From the NCBI RefSeq assembly GCF_000463115.2, contig NZ_AWFX01000024.1, positions 292,250 to 335,294 on the forward strand: DNA of 43,045 bases, written 5' to 3'. A program made the position numbers and the translations under genes. Source of the stretch: Franconibacter helveticus LMG 23732. Its GTDB lineage: Bacteria > Pseudomonadota > Gammaproteobacteria > Enterobacterales > Enterobacteriaceae. This document shows, piece after piece, positions 27,851 through 37,665 of the stretch. The notes below the pieces were generated by a model. It was not told the origin of the DNA. It did no database searches and saw nothing but the letters and a program-made list of their open reading frames with translations. The stretch's first letter is position 1. Every line of letters begins with the position of its first letter.

Positions 27851-28170
27851 ATATTTTTAATAAATATTTAGTTGCTCAGCATATCTCATTTGTTAGGTGT
27901 TGAGCAAAATTAATATTAATAAATAAATGGCAATGTAACATCCTCTTCTCGCTGCGAGTTCAATCGATGGATACAATACACTGGCTATGCCAATAAGCGT
28001 GGGAGTAGGTCAACCTAAACGTATTTCATTGAAAGCGCACTATTTGCCATTGACAGTTTCATCAAGACCCAGATTAATATACAGTAACTATATCTTTTTA
28101 CGTAGAATTTTAAACAAACTGAAAAGAGTCGGTTCTCTGATTTGATTGGCTAATACAGCAAGGATTTAAT
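27851..28170. promoter_or_regulatory. Gap with a candidate promoter for the dGTPase gene
   Basis: In this 320-bp AT-rich gap, TTGACA (28050-28055), an 18-bp spacer and TTAATA (28074-28079) form a plausible sigma-70 promoter about 90 bp before the dGTPase ATG. A weak TTGCTCA/TGAGCAA inverted repeat after the CHAT gene could help end its transcript. No gene is seen. Confidence 0.45.
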
Positions 28171-29397
28171 ATGTACAATGAAGAAATTAAAGCTTTTGCT
28201 CAAAGGCAAGAGCAGAAACTTATCGCTTCTCTGGGGCACAGTAGGGAGCATTCTGATCCCAGCAATGAAGTAAGGAACAGGGATGATTATCAGCGCGATT
28301 ATGCGCGTATTCTATACTCATCTTCATTTCGGCGACTTCAGGGCAAAATGCAGCTGTTTGAAGTTGATCCCGAAAAATTCAATAGAAACAGATTAACACA
28401 TAGCCTTGAAGTCGCGCAGATAGCTCGGAGTATCGCATCAGACCTTGAGCTGAAACACTCCGTGGTAGTTGAACTGGCAGCTCTGGCGCATGACATTGGT
28501 AATCCTCCTTTCGGGCACTCAGGGGAAAAATTGCTTAATCGGTTATCTGCTGATATAGGTGGATATGAAGGGAATGCCCAAGCGCTTCGTATCTTAAGAA
28601 AGCTCGAAAAGAAATATGCTCACTGTGGCGGTCTGGATCTGACCCACCGAAGCTTGCTCTCTGTCATCAAGTATCCAAATACAAAATCCATTGCTGAGAA
28701 ATTCATTTATGATGAAGATTATGAGTTCTACCAGCAATTGCTTATAAAGCATCAGCTTGAACTGCAGGCAGGAGAGAAAACTATAGATGCACAGATAATG
28801 GATCTTGCTGATGAAATTGCCTACGCTGCGCATGATCTTGAAGACGCGCTTAGCAGAAATATGGTGACCATTGAAGACATTGAGTATGAGTTTTTTATCT
28901 CAGAAAAGTACAAAGATGCTTTGCCCCACTTTACAGGGATTGTCAAGAAGTCAAAGGAAACTGCTGCTAAAGCTAATTCAATGAAGTCGTCCGAAGAGTT
29001 CGCCATGATTTTTCGCAAAGAGCTTACTTCCAATATAGTAAATCGTCTAGTCATGGATATTTCAGTCGTCATGAGTAAGCATGGCTTTGAAGAACTTGGG
29101 TTCGGAAAGTTACAGAAACTATCAGAAGGTCTGAAAAAACTGCTATTTAAAGTAATTATGCGTAAGAGGAATATACTGACTTACGAGTTCAGAGGTAACG
29201 AGATCATCGCTGACTTATACGAGTTTTATAATCAGGAAGACAATTTCAAATTTTTGCCCCCTGAACTCAAGTTTGCGATACCGGAAGAAAATTCCACTGA
29301 CTACACCAGTAAAAAGGCACGAGCTGTTGTTGACTACATCTCAGGCATGATGGATACGTTTGCCATTAAAGAATGGGAAACCCACTGCAAGAAATAA
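28171..29397 (+). CDS. HD-domain dGTPase (dNTP triphosphohydrolase), anti-phage type
   Basis: These enzymes cleave dGTP to deoxyguanosine and triphosphate; relatives starve phage replication of dNTPs. The 408-aa protein has metal ligands His77 (NRLTHSLEVAQI), His107-Asp108 (ALAHDIGNPPFGHSGE) and Asp214 (MDLADEIAYAAHDLED). The opening RDDYQRDYARILYSSSFRRL is typical of Dgt proteins. It is shorter than E. coli Dgt (about 505 aa), and the cargo location supports defence rather than housekeeping. AAGGA lies 7 nt before the ATG. Confidence 0.9.
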   Translation: MYNEEIKAFAQRQEQKLIASLGHSREHSDPSNEVRNRDDYQRDYARILYSSSFRRLQGKMQLFEVDPEKFNRNRLTHSLEVAQIARSIASDLELKHSVVVELAALAHDIGNPPFGHSGEKLLNRLSADIGGYEGNAQALRILRKLEKKYAHCGGLDLTHRSLLSVIKYPNTKSIAEKFIYDEDYEFYQQLLIKHQLELQAGEKTIDAQIMDLADEIAYAAHDLEDALSRNMVTIEDIEYEFFISEKYKDALPHFTGIVKKSKETAAKANSMKSSEEFAMIFRKELTSNIVNRLVMDISVVMSKHGFEELGFGKLQKLSEGLKKLLFKVIMRKRNILTYEFRGNEIIADLYEFYNQEDNFKFLPPELKFAIPEENSTDYTSKKARAVVDYISGMMDTFAIKEWETHCKK

Positions 29398-29416
29398 CTG
29401 TAGTGATCGCTGACTG

Positions 29417-29446
29417 CGCGACATAAGAAATATTTCTTATGTCGCG
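29417..29446. repeat. Perfect 30-bp palindrome between convergent genes
   Basis: The half CGCGACATAAGAAAT is followed directly by its complement, with no spacer. It lies 20 bp after the dGTPase stop, between convergent dGTPase and Avs genes. As RNA it would make a strong hairpin in either direction, but no T-run follows, so it may be a bidirectional end point or a protein-binding site. The rest of the 29398-29735 gap holds nothing recognisable. Confidence 0.85.
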
Positions 29447-29735
29447 AAGTCCGAATTTCGCTTAAAAAATTCCCGATGTACATTATCTCTGTGCTCACCA
29501 CACTATTCCTTGCTCGGCCCGAAATGCATCGTTTCTCGGTTCGATAGGAATTGCCTACATTGCTAGGCTTTACTTATGGCTATCTTTATATTGTTCTGAT
29601 TTGAGCCGCTGTTATCTATCAAAAATCTGGACACTGACATATGAACTCCTTTTACTAAATGTTAAGAGGAATCTCAGCGCTTTGGTCTAGAGCTTAATAT
29701 TTTTTAATTGTCATGAATACTAAGCATGTGTTATC

Positions 29736-30530
29736 TCAAACATCGTCGTCATCGTCTTTTTCTGGTTTATCCTCAATTACTGGTAGGGCTTCAAGTTGTG
29801 ATTTGAGTTGTTCGTCTAACTGAGCGGCTAATGAAAGAAATACGGCAAGATTTTTTTGTCGTTTTTCCAGAACTCGCCGTTGTGCACTACTGGGATTAGT
29901 TGTGTTGGATGGGTTCCCACGTAATTGGAAAATACGAAGTTCAATTAGATCAATGTCGTCGTCTAATCCAGCTTTTTGTGCCAGTTCCACCCATTCTTGA
30001 GATTTATCAATAGAATTTTCTGCAGCTAAAGAGAGACAATAGTCAATCAGGATTTTTGAGGCCGAATCGATACTTTCGGCAACTTTTAACCATTTTTGAG
30101 TCTCCGAAGTTTCCTTTTCTCTATCAGTTAGCCTTGGGTAGGGAAAGAAATACCTTGGTAGCAGGTTTTCAGGATCAAGACTTTCTAAAGCCCTTAGGAT
30201 GGGTTCTAGTTCTTTAAATGGCTTATTACCAAATGGTAATTCGTAGCGGTTAGTCCAAAAGGCCCACACAGAGTCCCTAATCTCCATGTGTTTCGCGATG
30301 CGCACAGTGTCATCCGTAGTATTTTCAGCGTCGTAAATCAGTTCTGCAATATGATGAGCCATCCAACGGCCTAACGTATCAACAGAATTGTTTAACGCTA
30401 GTTCTTCAACCAACTTTTTCCCCAGTTGTACAATTGCCGTATAGCGTTCGGAAGGTTCCGTCATGTTTAAGGAGGAAGATTCTGTTACTTGATGGGATAT
30501 TCTCGAGTTCATTTTCATTACTCCGTCCAT
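29736..30530 (-). CDS. Small partner of the Avs NTPase (Avs3B-like)
   Basis: This 264-aa acidic, helical protein ends in a run of aspartates (KPEKDDDDDV). No catalytic motif is visible. Its start lies inside the end of the large Avs gene: the two overlap by up to 125 bp in different frames. GGAG elements precede both the ATG at 30530 and that at 30512, so the exact start is open. A fixed second gene downstream of a Cap4-STAND gene is the arrangement described for AVAST type III, which is why the Avs3B role is proposed. Confidence 0.7.
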   Translation of the reverse strand: MDGVMKMNSRISHQVTESSSLNMTEPSERYTAIVQLGKKLVEELALNNSVDTLGRWMAHHIAELIYDAENTTDDTVRIAKHMEIRDSVWAFWTNRYELPFGNKPFKELEPILRALESLDPENLLPRYFFPYPRLTDREKETSETQKWLKVAESIDSASKILIDYCLSLAAENSIDKSQEWVELAQKAGLDDDIDLIELRIFQLRGNPSNTTNPSSAQRRVLEKRQKNLAVFLSLAAQLDEQLKSQLEALPVIEDKPEKDDDDDV

Positions 30531-33500
30531 ATCTGTTACTCCGCGAGTAGCGATTTACACCAACCTCTATAATGAGATCCATGCTTAATGTAGTTAACAT
30601 TTTTTTGATAAACTCCACCGAGGCGTAAAGCTTGTAACCACTTGGTTTCTCATCTTCATTTTTTTGTGCTAGGCTACCCCAGATTCTGGATATCATTTCT
30701 GGTTCGGTGCTATGAGTGGTATGCCATACCCGCTGGTCTTTATCCGTAGTTAATTTCATTGCTTCAACGATAAACGACGCAGGCTTAGGTAACGGGAATG
30801 TCACATCGCCAGCCCATGGATCGTGTTCATCAATGCCTTTATATTCACCGATGTCTTTAATCCATCCCTTTAACTTATAAGACATATGGTCAATTTCCAT
30901 ATCCTCACCAGTGCTGGGGATTTTATAGTCATATGCATTTTCAGTAGTTTGTAGCGCCCGGAGTAAAGATAAAGATCTTTCGGGTGAGACTAACGCAGTA
31001 GAAACCGAAATCGACTCTCTTCGGTCATTGCGCTTATCTGACCAGTGTCCCCATACTGTCAGTAATCCAGAGGCAGGGCTTAATGATTCGTCAAAGATGT
31101 TTTCCGAAATTGATCCAAGCCATTCATTGAGATTATCAGAAGTATCGTTAATCCAGCTTGGCCTGATTTCGGGTTGTGGATCTCGTCGATCGGCTAGCCA
31201 GCGCCCATCACTACGTGAAATATCATGCCTTTTTAGCCAATCCTGAAAAACGTCATCTATTTCATCGTAACGGCTATCCACTAATGGCTTGGTTGCCAAT
31301 AGTTTTCCAGCCGAGATGAACATTGCATGGTAGGAGAGGTAAAAATGGTAATCATCAACACGTGGATAGGAACCATGGCTGTGATGATTATCTCTGTCTC
31401 GATAATAACGCCGTTTGTTTCGCTCATCTTCTTCCCAGTTACGGGTTCCTTTAAAATCAAAATCATCGCGAATAATGCGTAACATTTCGGGTTCAAGCTG
31501 TTTTTGAGATACTCCAAAACAGCGGCCTAAAGGTTCCAGCCAATATGGGCCAAAATCAATACCAAAAGTGTATGAATCCTCGCCCACTAAACTTTCAGAG
31601 TCACTCACTGTTGGGTCATACGTTGACCGGTTTATGTTGGAAAGATTGTCTCTTTCTTGAGCGGTTATAGATATCAATCCAGCTTCATTAAGCGCGAGCA
31701 GGGTTCTGGCGGCAAAAAGGCGGATTAATACATGTGGTTGTTCAGTTGTCGCGTAGCGATAAAAATAATCGGTATAGGGTATCAGCGCTTTTCCGTCATC
31801 TTGCGCGGCACGTGCAACAGCAATTAATAACCATAATTGAGCATGGAGGTTATAGAAGGGAAGATTGCGATCGCAAAAGGGCTGTGTTGAGCAATTTTCA
31901 GCATGTTGAAATATTGCTTGAAGCACTTTGGAACGTTCTAATCGGCAGAGCATAAAAACGGCATGAGCTGCTTCCCAGCGAACGGTTGATTCTGGCGACG
32001 CTAGCCTGGCCCATATGTACCCCGCAAGAGAATCTTCTACCTGAGTTGGGGGAATTAATGTTGGCCCCCATGGACCATCACCATCTTCCTCTTTCAATAC
32101 TTCATTGAATAAGTCCAACCCATAAGATAGGACATTTAATGCTTCTTCTGGGGTCAACTTATTAACCAAAAGCCCGACAAGGCTAAACAGTTGTTGTGAA
32201 TCTGATGGTTCTGGTGATTCAGATGTTGCATTTAGAACAATACTGATTAACTCATCTTCATTGAGCCCGGAAAGTTCGCTGGCAAGCTTAAAAGGGAACA
32301 CTTCGTAGTAGCGATGCTTTCTAATAAGCATGCAAAACCGCTGGCAGTAACTTTTGGTTACTGAAGCAATAGTTGTTTTTATGCTTAACCGGGCTGTCCA
32401 TTCCTCAGGGATGGATTCAAGAAAAGTCCCGAAACTATAAAGGCTGATCTCAGATAATTTAACAAAAGCGTTAATAAAGTCTTTTTCTTTGCCAAAACTA
32501 ATACGAGTTATCGCCTCTTGAATAAATAACTCGGTTGAATAGAGCTCAGGTTCATGACGGAAGTTTTGGTATGCGATAGAAATTCCTTCGGATGTGGATA
32601 AATCACACATGTTAAAAACTCTTTGCCATGCTGCTTTAGATTTTTCGTCAGTTTCAGTGGCGTGGTCGCTTGTTGATTCCAAATTTAATCTGGACTGTTC
32701 TTCAACTGAAATGTTTATATTTAGAACAGTGAGGTTTATTCCGATGGACAAAGCTATGGTTTTAATTCGTGTTAATTTTTCTGAACGAGGTGAGGTGAAT
32801 TGTATGTAATTATAAACCCATTGAAAAAGCGTTTGTTTGTCCTGATCGCTTCTACATAAAGGCAGAGCAGCTATTAGTAACTTATCTTCGTCCCACTCTT
32901 CCCGGAAAGGGATTAATGCTGCTGCATCAAGTGGATTGATTTTATTTTTCTTTACTAGTTGTTCTATCGTTAACGCCAGTATATTTCGGTGATCGCCAAA
33001 CGTACGATCTCGCCAACGACTAATGATGGCCAGAGTGGAAGATGGGCATAATTCAGACAACGCTTTGATCGTATCATTCCATGCAAAATGTTTATCACGA
33101 TCAACATATTCTCGAGTTACTTCGGCACAGCGTGAGAATTTATAGGCAATTTCTGGTGATGCTATGTTTTTGTCGGCAATGTATTCCGCCAGATCAAGTA
33201 ATGCTCCCCATCGTTCCAGATTTTCATCACCGAGTTTATTGGTGACCTCAATAGCGTAGTTAAAATATTCTTGTGCTTCTGACTTATCAATTAAAATAAG
33301 TGATCTGGCTATATCGATATAGTTCTCAGCCTTGGTTTGTGCGTCAGTGTGGTCATCCTTCCACAAAGATAGTGCCTGTTGCGCGAAGATAAATGTAAAT
33401 TTTTCAAGCCCAGTTATCTGCGAGCAAAGACGGGAAAATCTGTGCAATGTCGGTGTAAAGACCCGGTTGTCCTTATGTTGATACCATGCAGTGATTTCTT

Positions 33501-36500
33501 CGATATCAGCGCAAGTAATATCTCCGACTTCAGATAAAATATCGAACCAGATATTAGCTATTTCATCACTGCTAAAGGAATGCTCCGAGTATGAATACCC
33601 TTTTATTTCCGCTGATAATTTTTTTGCATCAGCGAGTTGATTATCTAACTCAGCCTTGGATACTTTCCCTAAAAGGGCTTTAGCCCATAAGTTATACCAA
33701 GGAATTAACACACCACTATATTGCTTTAATTCGCGAAGTTCCTGTGATTCACTATGCTTTCTTTCAGAGTTTATCTCTTCAATGACCTTTTCAGATGCAA
33801 TATCACTCAAACTTAATGGTGAGTTAGTTAATGTCGCGCGTAGCGCATACATTCGTATATATTGCACACGTTCTTTACTGTGTTTAGAGGACAGGGCATT
33901 CGGAGCGGATTGGGGCAAGTAGCGGTTTAAAAGTGTTATAGCTTCTTTGTCATTACAGACATTGAGCCGTAGCGCCATTTCAACCATGCTGGTTATTGCA
34001 GCTATTGTCTGATTATCAAATGAGTATCTGATTTTGATTTTCAGATGAGGGCTAGCCAATAAACGGTAGCCTCTCTTGATAGATTGTTCAGGTAACTGGT
34101 AATGGAACCTTCTGGTGGTCAGTACAATAGCCAAAATTAATCCAAGATCATTTCCTGCCGCAATAGCTAACTGGTTCAGCTCTGTATAACGGCCGTGATC
34201 CAGTAATTGTTTGGCAATGATTATGCCGGCACTGAAAGATAATTCTCGAGGTCGCCATTGGCGAAGACTTCTTGCCGCTTCATCTGCCCCATGAATATTC
34301 AGATAGGCGATCGCCATAACGGCTATGTCCTGAGCGGTTACGTTTTCTCTGCTGCGTTCATCATCGTTTAGTGAACTCCAATTATCTAACCATTCCAGAG
34401 CAATACGTAGTCGGCTACGGGCGTCACCAGAGAGCTCAGAAAATTCCGATAAAAGTGCAGAGTTATAGACGTTTTGTGACCCAACCCAACCAGTATCAGT
34501 AAAGGCACGGCGTGAAATAAGCTCCTGAACACTGTGGCTGTCCATAAATTTTGCAGTCAGATCAAGATTATCCTGCAATAATTTTCGCCGCCTGCTGTCG
34601 CCTGCACTTTCTCCACCGGCTTTGAGCGCAAGTTTTGCCGCATCCTGATACTTCTCAAGGCGTAACGCAGCTTTCAGGGCGAACTGCAGTCTTTGAAGTT
34701 CAACATCTCGGCGTTCGATAGGACTCGTTTCTGGTAACCCTTGGGATGTCATTGCCAGAGTGACGAGTTCCGAAAATTGCCCAGCCTCAAGCATTAGCGG
34801 TGGTAATACTGACGCAGCGTAGGCACTATTTTTTGTTAACGGCGTCAGTCGGGCAATAAACTGACGAAGCTCTTTTTCTTTAGGACGATATCGTTCCTGA
34901 AACCACGTTTCAGCAGGTTCATCAAAGAACTGGATAGTATCCCCATTGACGATTAGCGGCCGCCCAAGATCCAACGCAAAGCTTTTTATTGCGGATTCAT
35001 CGATTTCAGCGATGGCAGACAAAATAGCGATAGGAATGAGTGGGCGGAGTACCGCCAGTGCTGCACAAATAAAATCGATCTGCGTACGTTCTGTATGCCC
35101 AGAGGCATCCTTCAACTGGCAGATGGCGGCTTCGAGTACTTCTCCGATTGTATCTTCCACCGTTTTGGGATTAGGACCTAACAATCTCAATGTATCTGGC
35201 AGTGATAAATGTCGAGAAAGTGACAATGCCTGAACCCTGGGGTTATGAGAGCTCAGTCGATGGAATTCATCCACATCCTGATCGTTTGCATCCGGGAATA
35301 TTCCACGCAGGTGTGCGGCTGTTTCGCTGCGATCGAAAGGTTGTAAAGTCAGGCTGGGAGTGCCGGGACGTGGATTAAGCAGGCTCTGCCTATGTGGTCT
35401 GCAAAGTGCGACAATACAAACGCCTGCGGGAATGTTCTCTCTGAGCAGATCTCTTATAAATGAGCGTGATTCGTTGATTTCCTTTGCGGCCATTTGTGCA
35501 TTATCCGCAGCATCAACAATAATGCACAATATTGCCTCAGGATGTGACGCCCGAAGCGTGGAAATCCCCTGAGAAATACGATACATAAATGCACGCATAT
35601 AGTGAGAAATGTCAGTGCTGGCGTTCGGAATTAAAGGATGACATAGACCATGTGAGGCTATCTCATTGGCAATCTGCACTAATGCGGTTCGGTGGTGATG
35701 GCGATAAGCTGAAGCATTGCGATATTGTCCATTACCAAAACAGTCATACAGAATACTGACTGACCCCTCAGGCAGGTGTTGATGAATACGGGTTGAGAAA
35801 ATTGATTTGCCTACACCAGCGTCGGCATGAACGATGATAGGTGAGCCCATGGACTCCACAATATTTTTGACCAGTGAAACCTCTTGTATTCGGGGTATCA
35901 CATTTTCAATTTTCTCTATCAGGCAAGGTGCAGGGAATAGATCTGTTTCGTCTACCCCTAACGCACGTAAAACATCCATTCTGGTAATAGCTGGATCGGA
36001 TGCACTTTCTGATAGCGCTTTCCGGGTAATCAGTTCTTTTAGGTTCAGCGGGGCTTGGGTGTCAAGATCAGGGAGATATCCGTTAGATTCTCTCAGGAGA
36101 ATATTTCGCTGTTCCCAGTAACCATCCTGTCGTTCTTCAATGCGAAGCATCTGGCAAAAGGACACCAACCCTTGATCTTCCAGACCTGTGAATTTTTTTA
36201 GTTTAGCAAGGTCGTCTGGATGGCGAGGAGTGCGTTGATTTGCCACATCTGTAATTGCTTCACTGAAACTCGTACTGACAGGGCGGTTAGTGACAAACCA
36301 TAATTCAAGCTTAGTATGCAAGGATTCAGCAGGAAATCGCTGCAAAAGTTCTTTATACCGTTTAGCGAATCCTTCTATCGTTTTCTGTAATCCGCTGGGG
36401 GGCCATGCGGTTTCAGCATGTAATGTTGAATGCTTCAATTGCATATATCTGACAGTAGTTGCTTGCTCGAACTCATTACTGCCGTAGTATTCGGCAATAT

Positions 36501-36684
36501 CAATGATCTCTTCGCCTTCCTCCACCGATGGTTGAGATCCCATTTCCGTTGTCGAAGCACCTTCAATGGTAAGTGCGGTTAAAGACGCTTTAGGGTCTAG
36601 CAACCGGAGGGCTCGGCGAGCAGCCCAAAGATAGTGAAATTGATCTCCATCCCTACTGGCTCGAACAAGCAAGCTGTCTGACAT
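30406..36684 (-). CDS. avs3A: Avs-type STAND NTPase with N-terminal Cap4/DUF4297-like nuclease (AVAST type III-like)
   Basis: Avs proteins recognise conserved phage proteins (large terminase or portal), oligomerise and kill or cut DNA. This 2092-aa protein has an N-terminal PD-(D/E)XK nuclease (about 1-210; FHYLWAARRALRLL, Glu41, Asp62, Gln82-x-Lys84 in MQLKHS), a STAND NTPase (Walker A HADAGVGKS 286-294; Walker B CIIVDAAD 387-394), and about 1500 residues of helical repeats acting as the sensor. Avs3-type proteins recognise terminase in known cases. AAGGAT precedes the ATG. It probably forms an operon with the overlapping downstream gene. Avs2 is the main alternative. Confidence 0.8.
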   Translation of the reverse strand: MSDSLLVRASRDGDQFHYLWAARRALRLLDPKASLTALTIEGASTTEMGSQPSVEEGEEIIDIAEYYGSNEFEQATTVRYMQLKHSTLHAETAWPPSGLQKTIEGFAKRYKELLQRFPAESLHTKLELWFVTNRPVSTSFSEAITDVANQRTPRHPDDLAKLKKFTGLEDQGLVSFCQMLRIEERQDGYWEQRNILLRESNGYLPDLDTQAPLNLKELITRKALSESASDPAITRMDVLRALGVDETDLFPAPCLIEKIENVIPRIQEVSLVKNIVESMGSPIIVHADAGVGKSIFSTRIHQHLPEGSVSILYDCFGNGQYRNASAYRHHHRTALVQIANEIASHGLCHPLIPNASTDISHYMRAFMYRISQGISTLRASHPEAILCIIVDAADNAQMAAKEINESRSFIRDLLRENIPAGVCIVALCRPHRQSLLNPRPGTPSLTLQPFDRSETAAHLRGIFPDANDQDVDEFHRLSSHNPRVQALSLSRHLSLPDTLRLLGPNPKTVEDTIGEVLEAAICQLKDASGHTERTQIDFICAALAVLRPLIPIAILSAIAEIDESAIKSFALDLGRPLIVNGDTIQFFDEPAETWFQERYRPKEKELRQFIARLTPLTKNSAYAASVLPPLMLEAGQFSELVTLAMTSQGLPETSPIERRDVELQRLQFALKAALRLEKYQDAAKLALKAGGESAGDSRRRKLLQDNLDLTAKFMDSHSVQELISRRAFTDTGWVGSQNVYNSALLSEFSELSGDARSRLRIALEWLDNWSSLNDDERSRENVTAQDIAVMAIAYLNIHGADEAARSLRQWRPRELSFSAGIIIAKQLLDHGRYTELNQLAIAAGNDLGLILAIVLTTRRFHYQLPEQSIKRGYRLLASPHLKIKIRYSFDNQTIAAITSMVEMALRLNVCNDKEAITLLNRYLPQSAPNALSSKHSKERVQYIRMYALRATLTNSPLSLSDIASEKVIEEINSERKHSESQELRELKQYSGVLIPWYNLWAKALLGKVSKAELDNQLADAKKLSAEIKGYSYSEHSFSSDEIANIWFDILSEVGDITCADIEEITAWYQHKDNRVFTPTLHRFSRLCSQITGLEKFTFIFAQQALSLWKDDHTDAQTKAENYIDIARSLILIDKSEAQEYFNYAIEVTNKLGDENLERWGALLDLAEYIADKNIASPEIAYKFSRCAEVTREYVDRDKHFAWNDTIKALSELCPSSTLAIISRWRDRTFGDHRNILALTIEQLVKKNKINPLDAAALIPFREEWDEDKLLIAALPLCRSDQDKQTLFQWVYNYIQFTSPRSEKLTRIKTIALSIGINLTVLNINISVEEQSRLNLESTSDHATETDEKSKAAWQRVFNMCDLSTSEGISIAYQNFRHEPELYSTELFIQEAITRISFGKEKDFINAFVKLSEISLYSFGTFLESIPEEWTARLSIKTTIASVTKSYCQRFCMLIRKHRYYEVFPFKLASELSGLNEDELISIVLNATSESPEPSDSQQLFSLVGLLVNKLTPEEALNVLSYGLDLFNEVLKEEDGDGPWGPTLIPPTQVEDSLAGYIWARLASPESTVRWEAAHAVFMLCRLERSKVLQAIFQHAENCSTQPFCDRNLPFYNLHAQLWLLIAVARAAQDDGKALIPYTDYFYRYATTEQPHVLIRLFAARTLLALNEAGLISITAQERDNLSNINRSTYDPTVSDSESLVGEDSYTFGIDFGPYWLEPLGRCFGVSQKQLEPEMLRIIRDDFDFKGTRNWEEDERNKRRYYRDRDNHHSHGSYPRVDDYHFYLSYHAMFISAGKLLATKPLVDSRYDEIDDVFQDWLKRHDISRSDGRWLADRRDPQPEIRPSWINDTSDNLNEWLGSISENIFDESLSPASGLLTVWGHWSDKRNDRRESISVSTALVSPERSLSLLRALQTTENAYDYKIPSTGEDMEIDHMSYKLKGWIKDIGEYKGIDEHDPWAGDVTFPLPKPASFIVEAMKLTTDKDQRVWHTTHSTEPEMISRIWGSLAQKNEDEKPSGYKLYASVEFIKKMLTTLSMDLIIEVGVNRYSRSNRYGRSNENELENIPSSNRIFLLKHDGTFRTLYGNCTTGEKVG

Positions 36685-36966
36685 TGATTTTTATCCTTAT
36701 ATTCAGATAGGCTTTTGGATTATAACCCCCTAAAATTTAAGTGACTATCCTGTATGAGGGAATTGATATGGAAATTGAGAAAGGAAGAGTGTAGGCAGTG
36801 ACATACCCGTAACTTTTAGCCCAAAATTTATATCTTGCTCTCTGAGAACTGCTACATGTAGCAGGTTGTAGCAGGGTATCGAGAAACAATACCGAATTTT
36901 TTACCGAGAAATGTATCAATTATGTTAATTGACAGGGTGAGGATAAATACCTCACCCAGAGTGCTA
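36685..36966. other. Gap between yfjJ and the Avs gene, rich in short repeats
   Basis: It contains a perfect 16-bp palindrome CTGCTACATGTAGCAG (36849-36864), a repeat of TGTAGCAGG 11 bp on, a GGTAT/ATACC hairpin, and an 8-bp stem GGGTGAGG/CCTCACCC (36935-36957) that probably ends the yfjJ transcript. The Avs promoter must be here. The palindrome is a candidate operator. Confidence 0.5.
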
Positions 36967-37665
36967 TTAACAAGCTAATCCGCTTAAGCATGGACACTGG
37001 CTTGTGCCAAAGTTGCGGTAACCGCTGTGGACGTCCTTAGTTCTGGTTTTAGCCAGATACGCCAGTCGAATCAGGAAACCCCAGTAGACTGGGCTACGAT
37101 CCAAGGCGTCGAATCGGCTAAACCTGTAAACAGCATTTGGCGGGAATTCAGTTAATGTTGCGTAATCTTCGTGAGCAAGCCCTATAGCACTGCACCAGGC
37201 TTTCTGTATTCGGGTTGCCATGTTTTTAGCATTGAGTTCCTTGTAATTACCCAGGTACCCATACACATCTGCATTAAACAGCAACATCAGGTGATAATGT
37301 GGGTGCTCCCCGGTATCGCGTTCTCTGCACCACACATAAGATGGAAATGTCGGGTTACCCGGTCTCTTGGACCGGTGATGATCTGCCCGTAACTGGCTTT
37401 TCAGTGACTCGAAGAAGCGAGTGATTGCCTGCGCATCATCGCGCTGGAAGCATATTGGTAGATCAGGCTCGCCCGGTACATAGGATTGAGCGAACCTTGT
37501 GTCAGTACGAATAGCTAGTATTCGGTTATGCTGCTCCAGTGTGCCGTAGACCATGTTGAGTAGTGGATTGAGAATATCGAGGTCAATAGGCGATCTATAC
37601 TTTCTGGAGGCTATTTCTACCAAGTTATCGGTTTCTTCATTGGTAAGTGAATATAGTGATTCCAT
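36967..37665 (-). CDS. yfjJ: Inovirus Gp2-like protein, YagK/YfjJ family
   Basis: This 232-aa protein of the YagK/YfjJ family is related to inovirus-type replication protein Gp2. It carries GEHPHYHLMLLF (a histidine-rich HUH-like motif) and WCSAIGLAHEDYATL. In P4-like islands it may support element replication. It lies directly after yfjI, as in CP4-57. Confidence 0.88.
   Translation of the reverse strand: MESLYSLTNEETDNLVEIASRKYRSPIDLDILNPLLNMVYGTLEQHNRILAIRTDTRFAQSYVPGEPDLPICFQRDDAQAITRFFESLKSQLRADHHRSKRPGNPTFPSYVWCRERDTGEHPHYHLMLLFNADVYGYLGNYKELNAKNMATRIQKAWCSAIGLAHEDYATLTEFPPNAVYRFSRFDALDRSPVYWGFLIRLAYLAKTRTKDVHSGYRNFGTSQCPCLSGLAC

Noticed and set aside
27875..27915. GTTAGGT and TTGCTCA/TGAGCAA after the CHAT gene look like part of an integron attC site
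   Set aside because: No matching 5' RYYYAAC partner at the right distance and no integron integrase in the window.
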